Assembly: GCF_963676855.1 (NCBI RefSeq)
Contig: NZ_OY781460.1
Span: forward strand, 806,001-870,000
Source: an uncultured Anaeromusa sp.
Lineage (GTDB): Bacteria; Bacillota; Negativicutes; Anaeromusales; Anaeromusaceae
Length of the DNA: 64,000 nucleotides
Direction of reading: 5' to 3'
Shown: positions 1 to 8,008 of the stretch, one piece after another
How positions within the stretch are numbered: the stretch's first letter is position 1
Layout: each line of letters starts with the position of its first letter
Notes under the pieces: generated by a model
The model's input: the letters and a program-made list of their open reading frames with translations, nothing else
Databases searched by the model: none
What the model was told of the DNA's origin: nothing
Translations under genes and position numbers: made by a program

Positions 1-89
1 GCAACTGCTGTTTTGCTATAGTATGCATAATAAGTGGAAGGGGTACGGCAAAGTGAAAGCCGACGTACTTGTGCGGTGGTTTAGCTTTC

Positions 90-2930
90 CTAATGCGCGT
101 AAATAGCTGTATTACCTCGGAGAATGACGCGGACATAGGCGTGGTATGTGGAACCATTAGGGGCTTTTTCGGTGCTGAAGAAGGTGAAGTGAATAATACG
201 GCCGATTTCTTTGTGGTGACTGCGGCGATTCTCAATATCGTAAATCGGTATCTTATCATGAACCTGCGCCGGTAAAAAACGATAGAAAAAGCGGCCATTG
301 ACGACCGGCAGGCTACCTTGTTCAATAACGGCACCTGGGGTGATCATGGTGTATTCCACGTTCTCGCTGGTGCTGGTTCCTTCAATAAGCAGGCCTTCGG
401 CAATGGGGAAGGCCTGTTGATTTTTCAAAAGCAGATTTAGCGAAGAAGCGGCGGGGCGGTTCTTTTCCAGCACAAAGATAGAGCCTACACCGGGAGTAAG
501 TCCTGGCACGCGTCCTTCATTGCCTTCCCAAGAAGCCTGAACGGCGTAGCGATATACACCAGGCTGAGTGAGGGGCCAGCGTTCCCTGCCGATGTAATAG
601 CCAAAGGAGTCGCCTGTGCCGGAAGAAACTTTTTTTGTGCCGTCTGGGCAATGCAGGGTAAAGACAATCTGCGCAGGCACCAAGGGATCAATTTGCAGTA
701 CCGGTACAAAGAGGGAACCTTCCTCGTAGACCATGCCGGGACGAATAGGGACCAAAAAGAAGCGGGCAGGCGTGCCATCCGCTCCGATAATATCTTCTGA
801 GCCAGGGGCGATGATACGGTTGTTGTTGCTGCCCTGCGGCAGAATGAAGGCATTAGCCATATAGCCGGCGTATAAAGGCGTCTGTCCTTTCTGCCGCACC
901 ACGGCGCCGCCGATGAGGCGATAGATGTCGCCGGGAAAGTCACCGTTATTAGAAGCGCCGATTTGGCCGCCGAAGCTGGACGTACTGGTGGGCCAGTACG
1001 GAGCGCGTACGCCGTCTTCGCCGACAAGAAAGCGAGAAGATAAACCGGGGCGTGGCGCGGCGGCGTAATAGTAGCAAAAATCGGTGATGAACTCAGGATA
1101 AAGATGCGGCGAAAGACCGTTGCTGGTGGCAATGCGCAGATTAGTATTGCCGATGCCCTGCATATAACGATCTTCCGGCGGAGGCGTGTTTTTTAGTGTA
1201 TACGTCAAGACTGGCTCGATTTTGTTGGCGCCCTGTCCTTCGCTGGCAATGAGTAGCACATCTCCGTTTTGGTAGGGGAAATTAAGATGCTCCAGATGGC
1301 GGAAGTTTGTATCATTGGCATCTAGGTAGCCTTCTCGATGTGTTTCGCCGCGGGCGGTGAACTGATCGCCGGATTTAATTTTCTTGCCATGTGCTTCTAA
1401 CGGTGTATCAGCTGGGTAGACTACGCCGGCGTGGCGCATGCTGCAAACCCAAAGGTGCCCGTCGCTGTCTGTGTAAGTTGCCGAAATTTGGGAGTGATAT
1501 TCCCCGGGAGTATCAAGGATAAAAGGCTTCATCCCCTGGGCAGGTGAAAAAATGCCGCCTGGGGAAGCTTTACCGCTATAGCTGAGAGATTTTACTTTGG
1601 CGGCGTCAGAGAAAGGGTATAAGTTGATTTGGACGCTGACGTCGGCAGGCATGGCGGGAGAAAAACCCAGAGCTTGCCCGTAGGAGGTGCCTACAGGGAA
1701 GGACATGCCCTGGAACGTGGCTGTACCCATGGTCATGCGTTTGGCGATCCAAAAATGGTAGGTGCCGCCGCCTTCATAGTGCCGCCCCCAGCGGTCCGTT
1801 AGCCAGCCTTTAGCGATTACGGTGTAATGACCGTATTTTTCAGGCTGCCAGGCGGTAAACGAAGGCTTGTTGGTTGTGGGCCAGCCGTTCTTTTCGGTGA
1901 TGAACGGCGCGGTGCCCAAGTCGATTTTGACTCCCGACGGATCGATAATTTGCAAAGACAGCTCGCCAGAGGCGTAGTTAAGCGGCAGGCTACGCTGTTT
2001 GTCGATATTCTGTGTGGGAATGGTCGGCTCCAGGTTGTAAGCGGCTTTAGCGCCGTTGCCTTGGTAGAGCGGTAAAATAACTTCATCAGGGATGATGTTG
2101 CGCCCCGAAAGCGCAAACTGCCGTTTGTCCTCATCAGCAACAACGCCTTGATATCCATTGGAGTTGTAGCGTTCCAGCAGCACCCAGTACAGACGGGGCT
2201 TGATAGCAGCGGCATCAACGCCTTGGCCCAGGTGATTTACGTTGCTGCAAAGTAAAAGTGGCGAATAGAGCAGCGAGAATGTGCCGGTATCCTTAGGGCG
2301 CTGGGCAAAGCCTTCGTTATTCAGGCTGCGCCACTGTTTTTTGACAATCATGCCGAAGTCTAGGCGCAGACGGTAGAGTCCTGGCGGTAGGTCGGCGGGA
2401 AGCTGTGCCTGGGTGCTAAAATGGAGTTGCCCGGCGTTGTTTAACGATTGGGCCGGTAGCTTTAGCAACAGGTCCAGGGGGCTTTTATAGCGGCTACCGG
2501 CGCTTTTGCTGACTGCGCCGCTATTGCCGCCCTCGATGGCCAGGCTGGTCGGCGTGAGCAAGGTAGACATGCGTTCGTCTCCAGGCAAGCGCAGACGGCC
2601 TTGGGGATCAAAGCAGCGCTCGCTCGTTAAAAGCAGCATATATTCGCTAGGCGCTTCCTCCAGTTTGGCGGCGGTTGCCAGCCAGGTGGCGGACAGCGTA
2701 AGCTCCACCGCGAGCTGGAGCGTAGAGCCGGGCTGTAGGCGGTTTTGGGAAAGGTGCACCGCAGTCGACCATTCACCAAGAGCGCTTTTTTCTTGCACGC
2801 TGAAGGTTTGTCCGGTGTTTACCTCGGCGGTTTCGCCCAAAGACGGCCAGGGAGTAGGTAGCAAGGAAGCTGCGCCCAAGATAGATAAAGTGCGGATAAA
2901 TTGACGGCGGTTAAGGGTATGGGAAGACAT
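90..2930 (-). CDS. Large Tat-exported protein, function unknown
   Basis: A 946-residue protein whose N-terminus carries a twin-arginine signal (NRRQFIR at about residues 7-13) followed by a hydrophobic stretch ending near SLLPTPWPSLG, so it should be exported folded through Tat. I do not recognise a catalytic family. The body is rich in beta-type, Gly/Pro/aromatic sequence that looks like several extracellular or Ig-like modules; no transmembrane helix or C-terminal anchor is visible. An ATG six bases upstream (2936) is possible, but the ATG at 2930 sits about 9 bases after AAAGGG and is better spaced. It is the last minus-strand gene after metF and is separated from it by about 230 bases and a stem-loop, so it is probably transcribed separately. 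Coding is certain from length and composition; function is open. Confidence 0.8.
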   Translation of the reverse strand: MSSHTLNRRQFIRTLSILGAASLLPTPWPSLGETAEVNTGQTFSVQEKSALGEWSTAVHLSQNRLQPGSTLQLAVELTLSATWLATAAKLEEAPSEYMLLLTSERCFDPQGRLRLPGDERMSTLLTPTSLAIEGGNSGAVSKSAGSRYKSPLDLLLKLPAQSLNNAGQLHFSTQAQLPADLPPGLYRLRLDFGMIVKKQWRSLNNEGFAQRPKDTGTFSLLYSPLLLCSNVNHLGQGVDAAAIKPRLYWVLLERYNSNGYQGVVADEDKRQFALSGRNIIPDEVILPLYQGNGAKAAYNLEPTIPTQNIDKQRSLPLNYASGELSLQIIDPSGVKIDLGTAPFITEKNGWPTTNKPSFTAWQPEKYGHYTVIAKGWLTDRWGRHYEGGGTYHFWIAKRMTMGTATFQGMSFPVGTSYGQALGFSPAMPADVSVQINLYPFSDAAKVKSLSYSGKASPGGIFSPAQGMKPFILDTPGEYHSQISATYTDSDGHLWVCSMRHAGVVYPADTPLEAHGKKIKSGDQFTARGETHREGYLDANDTNFRHLEHLNFPYQNGDVLLIASEGQGANKIEPVLTYTLKNTPPPEDRYMQGIGNTNLRIATSNGLSPHLYPEFITDFCYYYAAAPRPGLSSRFLVGEDGVRAPYWPTSTSSFGGQIGASNNGDFPGDIYRLIGGAVVRQKGQTPLYAGYMANAFILPQGSNNNRIIAPGSEDIIGADGTPARFFLVPIRPGMVYEEGSLFVPVLQIDPLVPAQIVFTLHCPDGTKKVSSGTGDSFGYYIGRERWPLTQPGVYRYAVQASWEGNEGRVPGLTPGVGSIFVLEKNRPAASSLNLLLKNQQAFPIAEGLLIEGTSTSENVEYTMITPGAVIEQGSLPVVNGRFFYRFLPAQVHDKIPIYDIENRRSHHKEIGRIIHFTFFSTEKAPNGSTYHAYVRVILRGNTAIYAH

Positions 2931-2990
2931 CGGCATTCGCCCTTTCTATTTTAAGAAACTTCAGTTGTGCTCCTATAAGGCGATAGAGAG

Positions 2991-3025
2991 AAGACCTCGG
3001 AAAAGCATTGCTATTCCGAGGTCTT
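2991..3025. terminator. Stem-loop between metF and the Tat gene
   Basis: A 12-bp perfect stem (AAGACCTCGGAA / TTCCGAGGTCTT) with an 11-base loop. The T-rich side follows it on the plus strand; on the minus strand, where the flanking genes lie, no T-run follows. It may end metF transcription or act as a processing signal; the direction is uncertain. Confidence 0.45.
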
Positions 3026-3161
3026 TAAATTATTTTTTGTGTCAAATAAAAACTTTGTTTCAAAAAATAATTAAGCCTTATTGAAAATAGTAAATACGCC
3101 GTCGATTGCGTAAATCCTTTGTTGCAAACAAGGCTGTTTCGCTACTTTTCATTAGAGCTTT

Positions 3162-4019
3162 TTAGCGCAGTCCCGTGTTCCAGGCTAAGGTGCGCGCCAG
3201 ATGCGGACGGTTCATGGTGTAGAGATGAATGCCTTCGATGCCGTGCTGCAAGAGGTCTTCGATTTGCTGGCTGGCGTATTCTAGGCCTGCTTCTTCCATG
3301 GATTCCTTCTGGTGGCCGTATTTATCCAGGATGAGAAGCAGCGCCGGCGGCAGGGACGCGCCGCAGAGCGAACAGATGCGTTCTACCTGGGAGCGACTGA
3401 AGACCGGCATAATACCGGCGGTAACGGGAACGGCGATGCCGTGGGCGCGAGCGCCGTCTAAAAAGCGGTAGAGCATGGCGTTGTCAAAAAAGATCTGGGT
3501 GATCAGAAAATCAGCGCCGCTGTCTACTTTTTTCTTGAGGTGTTTTAAATCTTCTTCGCGGCTAGGGCTTTCTAAGTGGCCCTCTGGATAAGCAGCCGCA
3601 GCGATGCTGCAGGGTTGCTTGCGGCTGCGGATAAGACGGACGAGGTCTTGGGCATAGCAGTTTAAGGGGCCGGGCGGTGCGTCTTTCGGTTTATCTCCCC
3701 GCAGGGCCAGGATGTTCTCGATGCCATGGGCGGCGAAGTCGTCCAAAACCGCTTGGCTTTGGGCGGGCGTGGCGCCGACGCAGGTAAGATGGCCCAAAGC
3801 CGGGATGCCGTGGTCGTCTTGGATATGACGGGCCACTTCCAAAGTGCGTCCCTGGGTGGAACCGCCAGCGCCATAGGTGACGCTGATAAAGTCCGGCTTG
3901 ATTTGCTGCAGCTCTTCGATGCACTGGAAAATGGATTCCAGCGGCGAATCCGGTTTAGGCGGGAAAATCTCAAAGGAAACAACCGGTTTTTTTTGTTGAA
4001 ACAGTTCGTGTATCAGCAT
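3162..4019 (-). CDS. metF: Methylenetetrahydrofolate reductase (MetF)
   Basis: A 285-residue flavoprotein of the MetF family (E. coli MetF is about 296), which reduces 5,10-methylene-THF to 5-methyl-THF, the methyl donor for homocysteine methylation. Family motifs are in order: SFEIFPPK near residue 15, VTYGAGGS near 47, ALRGDKPK near 104, QIFFDNAMLYRF near 175, and TAGIMPVFSR near 200. It is a single TIM-barrel domain with no extra zinc module. The ATG follows GAAAGGA with good spacing. It lies downstream of the homocysteine operon on the same strand, separated by 300 bases that hold a purine tract and repeat copy R1. It may be reached by read-through from the S-box promoter, or have its own promoter, which I could not identify. 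Confidence 0.95.
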   Translation of the reverse strand: MLIHELFQQKKPVVSFEIFPPKPDSPLESIFQCIEELQQIKPDFISVTYGAGGSTQGRTLEVARHIQDDHGIPALGHLTCVGATPAQSQAVLDDFAAHGIENILALRGDKPKDAPPGPLNCYAQDLVRLIRSRKQPCSIAAAAYPEGHLESPSREEDLKHLKKKVDSGADFLITQIFFDNAMLYRFLDGARAHGIAVPVTAGIMPVFSRSQVERICSLCGASLPPALLLILDKYGHQKESMEEAGLEYASQQIEDLLQHGIEGIHLYTMNRPHLARTLAWNTGLR

Positions 4020-4162
4020 AAGAAAGTCCTTTCTATAAGAAAATAATGGCGAGAGTACGGAATTAGACAGGAGTAAAGGGAGTAGAGTGAGGGCACGAAT
4101 GAGAAGCTAATAATTTGAAGGCCTCAAAACATAACTTTTTGCAATTCTTGTTCGTTCGATAA
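4020..4162. other. Intergenic purine-rich tract beside repeat R1
   Basis: No gene seen. The plus strand holds a purine-biased stretch (around 4067-4105, containing ACAGGAGTAAAGGGAG) that resembles tracts at 9433-9480, 22125-22266 and 63328-63350. It immediately precedes the palindromic repeat R1. Confidence 0.45.
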
Positions 4163-4320
4163 GGAGCTGCTGATTTAATGAACGCTCCGCTAGAACAAGA
4201 AGTTTTTTCGACAAACGAGAAAGAAAACGTAGGAATAGCGGTGTTCTGCCGAGGTTTTCTGATGATGGTTGGCGTAAAAAGAGCTGTTTTGGAGTGAGAT
4301 GTGAATAAATTAGTGGCTCC
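4163..4320 (+). repeat. Palindromic repeat R1 (158 bp)
   Basis: One of four related 158-160 bp elements. The ends are inverted repeats (GGAGCTGCTGATTTA at the left; the right end reads GGAGCCACTAATTTA on the other strand), and the two halves match loosely over about 60 bases, so the whole element can fold back. The core AACGAGAAAGAAAACGTAGG is nearly invariant among copies. It begins directly after the stop codon of the UPF0280 gene. No transposase is inside. It resembles a MITE or a large REP-type palindrome. Confidence 0.8.
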
Positions 4321-5070
4321 TTATATAGGAGCTAGCTTTACTTGGCCGATAGCGCCGATGCGGTCGCCAATGACGATAATGCAGCCCAAAATGTCTTTCT
4401 GGGCGTCGGCGTAGGCTAAGGCAGCTTCAATGTCGGCGGCGGAGCGTACTTGATTGCCGACGGCGGTAGCGTAGGCATCAGCGACCGCGCCGCTTTTAGC
4501 AAGGATGGTGACCGCGTCGGCTTGGCCTAAGCTGAGGGAAGGGCCGACAGTAGCCGAAGAAGTGCAGAGACTTAGCGGTGACTGGGCTGGTTCTAGCTCT
4601 AAGGCCAGCTTGCCGGAAAGCGGTGAAGCGCCGGCCCAGATGGCAATGCGCCGAAGCTGGGTAGCGGCCAGATAGATGTCGCCGCCATTTTCAACAATAA
4701 TATCTTGGACTTTGAATTTTTGCATCAACTGCTGCGCTATTTCTTCAGCAAAGGCCCCGGCCACAGCGGCCATAGGACCTACACCGGCTTTGTCCGCAGC
4801 GGTTGCCATTTTTAACGCCACTGGCGGCGCGCCAAAATGAGGTGTATGGGGAGTCAGAGAATGCAAAAAAACCGGATCTCTTAAAATATAGGCGTGCAGT
4901 TCCTCCCAAAGAGAGGCGGCTATTTTTTCACAGTATTGGCGTAGCGTCGCTGTGTTTTGACGCGGCGGCACGGCTACCCAGAGATCGGTTTCACGGAAGC
5001 GTACGGCAAACGGCGCAAGGCTGGACCGATGAAGCTCTTTGCGGTACCAGCGCGGCTCAAAGGAACTCAT
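4321..5070 (-). CDS. UPF0280 family protein (COG2122), ApbE-like fold
   Basis: A 249-residue member of the UPF0280/COG2122 family, distantly related to ApbE flavin transferases. Visible features are RWYRKELH near residue 6, the Gly/Ala-rich segment PMAAVAGAFAE, VENGGDIY, and the C-terminal GDRIGAIGQVKLAP. The ATG at 5070 overlaps the stop of the NIL-ferredoxin gene (ATGA), indicating coupled translation; a longer frame to 5163 would lie inside that gene and is rejected. In methanogens, COG2122 proteins have been linked to sulfide assimilation together with the HcyBio and NIL-ferredoxin proteins, which are exactly the genes upstream here. The role is therefore likely in the sulfide-to-homocysteine pathway; its chemistry is not established. 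Confidence 0.88.
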   Translation of the reverse strand: MSSFEPRWYRKELHRSSLAPFAVRFRETDLWVAVPPRQNTATLRQYCEKIAASLWEELHAYILRDPVFLHSLTPHTPHFGAPPVALKMATAADKAGVGPMAAVAGAFAEEIAQQLMQKFKVQDIIVENGGDIYLAATQLRRIAIWAGASPLSGKLALELEPAQSPLSLCTSSATVGPSLSLGQADAVTILAKSGAVADAYATAVGNQVRSAADIEAALAYADAQKDILGCIIVIGDRIGAIGQVKLAPI

Positions 5071-5510
5071 GCTTCCGGTGTTTCTTGCGCTGCCGGAGCG
5101 ATAACCCCCTGGCGAATGGCCCGCATGGGACAGGCTTGTAGGCAGAGGCCGCAGGCAATGCATTTTTCAGGGCGGAAGGCTAGTTCCCAAGAAGGCTGTT
5201 CTAAGACTAGCGCCTTGGAGAAGCAGACTGCCGTGCAGGAGCCGCAATGGGTGCAGCGGTCAGTATCTACGCGAATCTGGCGGCGTACCGAGGTGGTTTC
5301 AATGCCTTCGGACGTAAGAAATTCTAGGGCGGAGGCGATTTGCGCCTCTTCGCCCTCCAGATCCAGCAGTAGATGACCCTCTTCGCCGGGGGTGACTTCA
5401 GCGCGGAGAATGTTGATTTTTAGCTCGAAATCTTTGACCAAATGGTAGGCAATGGCTTTGTCATACGACTCAGCAGTGAAATTAAGCAAAATTCGTTCGG
5501 TGGCCGGCAT
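5067..5510 (-). CDS. NIL domain / 2[4Fe-4S] ferredoxin, homocysteine synthesis partner
   Basis: A 147-residue protein: an N-terminal NIL domain (about residues 1-78) and two [4Fe-4S] motifs, C86-x2-C89-x2-C92-x3-C96 and C117-x2-C120-x2-C123-x3-C127. This NIL-ferredoxin architecture accompanies HcyBio (DUF39) proteins in anaerobes and is thought to feed electrons into homocysteine formation from aspartate semialdehyde and sulfide. A GTG at 5519 is in frame, but the ATG at 5510 has AAGGAGG eight bases upstream, so it is preferred. The gene starts one base after the HcyBio stop and overlaps the next gene by four bases, so the three genes form one tight operon. Confidence 0.92.
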   Translation of the reverse strand: MPATERILLNFTAESYDKAIAYHLVKDFELKINILRAEVTPGEEGHLLLDLEGEEAQIASALEFLTSEGIETTSVRRQIRVDTDRCTHCGSCTAVCFSKALVLEQPSWELAFRPEKCIACGLCLQACPMRAIRQGVIAPAAQETPEA

Positions 5511-5511
5511 G

Positions 5512-6678
5512 TTATTCACCCTCCTTGCGGATTTCCAGGCTGTTCAGTTTGGCTGTTTCCGGCAGCGGCGCTACCGGGCGGCTGACTTCAAAACACCCGG
5601 CGGTAATCCACTCCTTGAGCCGTCCGGCAATTTGCCGCGCTTTGGGCAGGCTGGACATGGGCGCTGTACGCAAAGTGCGGCCCTTGAAGGTGATGCTGCC
5701 GCTGCGCAACTGCTCGTAATTGTAGACGCCTAAAGAGGGGCGGTTGCGCGACGGTACGCTGTAATCAAAAAGCGAGGTTTCAATGTCGGCGTTGGTAACC
5801 GAAACCGCCCTGGCTACGTCTTCGTCCAGCACCGGAATGGGAATGCCGACGCCTACGGAGAGGCTGATGCCGTATTTTTCAAAGACCGCGGCGCGGATGA
5901 ATTCGGGGCTCATGGCTTTCAGGTCCCCCACAAGCGACAAGGTAGCTGCGCCGCCAGTGGGGATGCCACAGGAATTGCGGGGACGCGAGGGGTTGTGCTG
6001 TGTGCCGTTCCAGGCGATGTAGCCTTCAGTGCCGCCCAAAAAGATGCGCGTCCCTAAGCCGATGGTGCGTAGGTAGGGATCATTGAGCAGCGGACTAAGT
6101 TCGCCGGCGGTGGAATACGTGACGTTGCCGCAGCGAGGCAGCAGCATGCCCATATAGGTATAGAGAATGCGCTCGGATGTATTGGTGGCGGCGCCATAAT
6201 TCTGGTAAGCGTTGCGGGGATTAAAGAGAAAGCACTCGTTTAAGTCGTCTTTGGAGATCCAGGTGTCGATACTGCGCCGGGGATAGCAGTCTGTGCCGGG
6301 AGATGTAGCTCGCAGATGCACTTTTTTGCCGGCGATGAGGTCTTCGATAACATGGGCGCCGCCGTAGTGCTCGTCGTTGTCGGACACTTCTGTAGCGCCG
6401 ATATAGGCGTCCACGGCGGCAACGCCTGCATAAGCCGGGACATCGTTAAGCCAGACGCGCTTCATGCGGATGGGCGGTTCGCTGTGGCCGAAATTCAAAA
6501 ATGCGCCGGAGGAGCACATAGGGCCAAAGGTGCCGGTGGTGACGACGTCAACCTTGCGGGCCACGGCGGCTACGCCTTGCTCCTGGGCCATTTGGCTGAC
6601 TTCTTCTGCAGTGAGCACAACCGCCTGGCCTTTGCGGATGCGTTCGTTGATTTCTTCATAGCTTTTTTGCGTGGACAT
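5512..6678 (-). CDS. Homocysteine biosynthesis protein (HcyBio, DUF39/COG1900)
   Basis: A 388-residue HcyBio-domain protein. The family is implicated in anaerobic homocysteine formation from aspartate-4-semialdehyde and sulfide. Typical features are VTTGTFGPMCSSGAF with C55, GATEVSDNDEHYGGAHV, SPGTDCYPRRSID with C131, and GGAATLSLVGDLK; C55 and C131 are the candidate catalytic cysteines. Many family members end in CBS domains; here that role is left to the separate NIL-ferredoxin. The start is the ATG at 6678 behind AAAAGGAGG; an upstream in-frame ATG at 6705 lies in the terminator and is rejected. The gene is directly behind a SAM-I riboswitch, which strongly supports a methionine-pathway role. 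Confidence 0.93.
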   Translation of the reverse strand: MSTQKSYEEINERIRKGQAVVLTAEEVSQMAQEQGVAAVARKVDVVTTGTFGPMCSSGAFLNFGHSEPPIRMKRVWLNDVPAYAGVAAVDAYIGATEVSDNDEHYGGAHVIEDLIAGKKVHLRATSPGTDCYPRRSIDTWISKDDLNECFLFNPRNAYQNYGAATNTSERILYTYMGMLLPRCGNVTYSTAGELSPLLNDPYLRTIGLGTRIFLGGTEGYIAWNGTQHNPSRPRNSCGIPTGGAATLSLVGDLKAMSPEFIRAAVFEKYGISLSVGVGIPIPVLDEDVARAVSVTNADIETSLFDYSVPSRNRPSLGVYNYEQLRSGSITFKGRTLRTAPMSSLPKARQIAGRLKEWITAGCFEVSRPVAPLPETAKLNSLEIRKEGE

Positions 6679-6703
6679 AGTAGGCCTCCTTTTCGTATTA
6701 TGC

Positions 6704-6734
6704 AAAAACGTCTCTTTTCAGAAGAAAAGAGACG
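6704..6734 (-). terminator. Rho-independent terminator of the S-box leader
   Basis: A hairpin with a 12-bp stem (GTCTCTTTTCTT.. pairing with ..AAAAGAGAC) followed by five T residues on the minus strand, placed between the SAM aptamer and the HcyBio ribosome site. This is the expected expression platform: SAM binding favours termination. Confidence 0.9.
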
Positions 6735-6748
6735 CGTAATGGCGGTAA

Positions 6749-6868
6749 TACTCTCCCTCATCTGCCGGAACGCATGCATTCCGCTGGATTTAGCACCGGA
6801 CGCCTCGGGAGGCCGGTTGCCGCGGTTTCAAAGGGCCAGTCCCTCCACCGCTCTTGATAAGAGTTACT
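6749..6868 (-). promoter_or_regulatory. SAM-I (S-box) riboswitch
   Basis: Read on the minus strand the leader carries the S-box core: CTTATCAAGAG, GGTGGAGGGACTGGCCC, GAAACC, CGGCAACC, GGTGCTAAATCC and a closing GAGGGAGAG that returns to the first stem. Order and spacing match SAM-I aptamers, and a terminator follows at once. It should switch the homocysteine operon off when SAM is plentiful. Confidence 0.95.
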
Positions 6869-6895
6869 CTATACAGTTTTTTGTAACTAAAACTA

Positions 6896-6925
6896 ATAAT
6901 ACGGCGCGAATGTATTGTTTGTCAA
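6896..6925 (-). promoter_or_regulatory. Sigma70-type promoter of the S-box operon
   Basis: On the minus strand TTGACA (6920-6925) and TATTAT (6896-6901) are separated by 18 bases. The -35 box overlaps the stop codon of the upstream dCache gene. The start of transcription would be near 6889, just ahead of the aptamer. Confidence 0.8.
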
Positions 6926-8007
6926 GGCTTTTTAGGACGATTTTCCGTCTTGGCCGGCTTGGGGAGGGGGAGATCTTGTGCCCAGTCGGATAGCTGGGCC
7001 GGATTTTCACCGGCGTCTAGGCGGTCTTGCAAACGCTGTACGCTGCCAGAAACTTGGCGAGCTTGATTGGTGAGCGCTTCCAAGGGTTGAATAAATTGAT
7101 TGGCCAGACGGTGAATGAAAAAGAGAGTTAAAACTTGAGCCAGGCAAGTTAAAAGGAGATAGCGCAGCAAGAGTTCTTGCAACGGCTCGTCAAGATAGCT
7201 CCGCGGCAAAGTAATAACCAAAGTCCAGCCTGTGCTGGGGAGCTTGCCGAAATAGGCCAGGCGTTCTTCGCTTTGGAAGGTGTATTCAAGAAAGCCTTCG
7301 CTTTGTTGCAGCAAGTCGCTACGCATTTGCGACGGCAGCGAACGCATGGGTTCCGCTTGGTTGATATCCAGCGACTGCAAGGTAGGGTCTGGATGCGCTA
7401 GAATAATGCCGTTTTGATCCAGTAAAAATGCATAGCCGCCGGTAAAAGGCTGAATATGACGAATGCGTTCCAAAAAGCGTAGTAGGGGGACATCTTGGCT
7501 GAGTACGCCAGCCAGCTCTTGATTATCAAGGCGAATTTGTTTGGCAATGGAAATGGCGTATTGGTTGGTAACCAAATCCAGATAAGGATCACTGAAGACC
7601 AGGCCGGACGATAAAAGTGCTTGGCGATACCAGGGGCGTTGCCGGGGATCGTAGCTTGCCGGCGGCTGCCACTTAGAGCCATCAATCATTGCGCCATCTT
7701 CCGTGCCAAAATAGATATCGGTGATGTCAGAGTCTAGACTCATTTGACGCGCCAATAGTGGCTGCAGGTTTTCCGGCGAACGCGAAAGAAGTGGCAATAG
7801 GCTAGCGGTTTGCTCTAAGGCTAAGGCTTTGCGCTGCAGCCAGAAATCAAGGCGGGCTACTTCTGCTTGGGTAACGGCGTTGCTTTCCTTTTGCAGGTTC
7901 AGCAGCAATTGTTGGCGGGCAAACTGGTATTCTACAAAACTGGCTAATAGCAAGCTGATTGTAAGGAGTAGGGAAAACGTGAGGGTTAGCTTGATGCGAA
8001 TGCCCAT
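6922..8007 (-). CDS. dCache-domain membrane sensor with truncated HAMP, no output domain
   Basis: A 361-residue protein with TM1 (about residues 7-27), a large extracytoplasmic dCache-type domain (DGSKWQPP and DPRQRPWYRQA are typical), TM2 (about 284-304) and then only the start of a HAMP-like segment (IQPLEALTNQARQV) before a short Pro/Lys-rich tail. There is no kinase, methyl-accepting or GGDEF domain. Translation starts at an ATG behind AAGGAGG one base after the kinase gene, so the two are coupled. The neighbouring kinase begins with the second half of a HAMP-type linker, so this protein is probably its separated sensor. Confidence 0.88.
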   Translation of the reverse strand: MGIRIKLTLTFSLLLTISLLLASFVEYQFARQQLLLNLQKESNAVTQAEVARLDFWLQRKALALEQTASLLPLLSRSPENLQPLLARQMSLDSDITDIYFGTEDGAMIDGSKWQPPASYDPRQRPWYRQALLSSGLVFSDPYLDLVTNQYAISIAKQIRLDNQELAGVLSQDVPLLRFLERIRHIQPFTGGYAFLLDQNGIILAHPDPTLQSLDINQAEPMRSLPSQMRSDLLQQSEGFLEYTFQSEERLAYFGKLPSTGWTLVITLPRSYLDEPLQELLLRYLLLTCLAQVLTLFFIHRLANQFIQPLEALTNQARQVSGSVQRLQDRLDAGENPAQLSDWAQDLPLPKPAKTENRPKKP

Positions 8008-8008
8008 G

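Noticed and set aside
5071..5163. Extended N-terminus for the UPF0280 protein
   Set aside because: The extension lies inside the ferredoxin gene and the ATGA overlap at 5070 gives the expected start.
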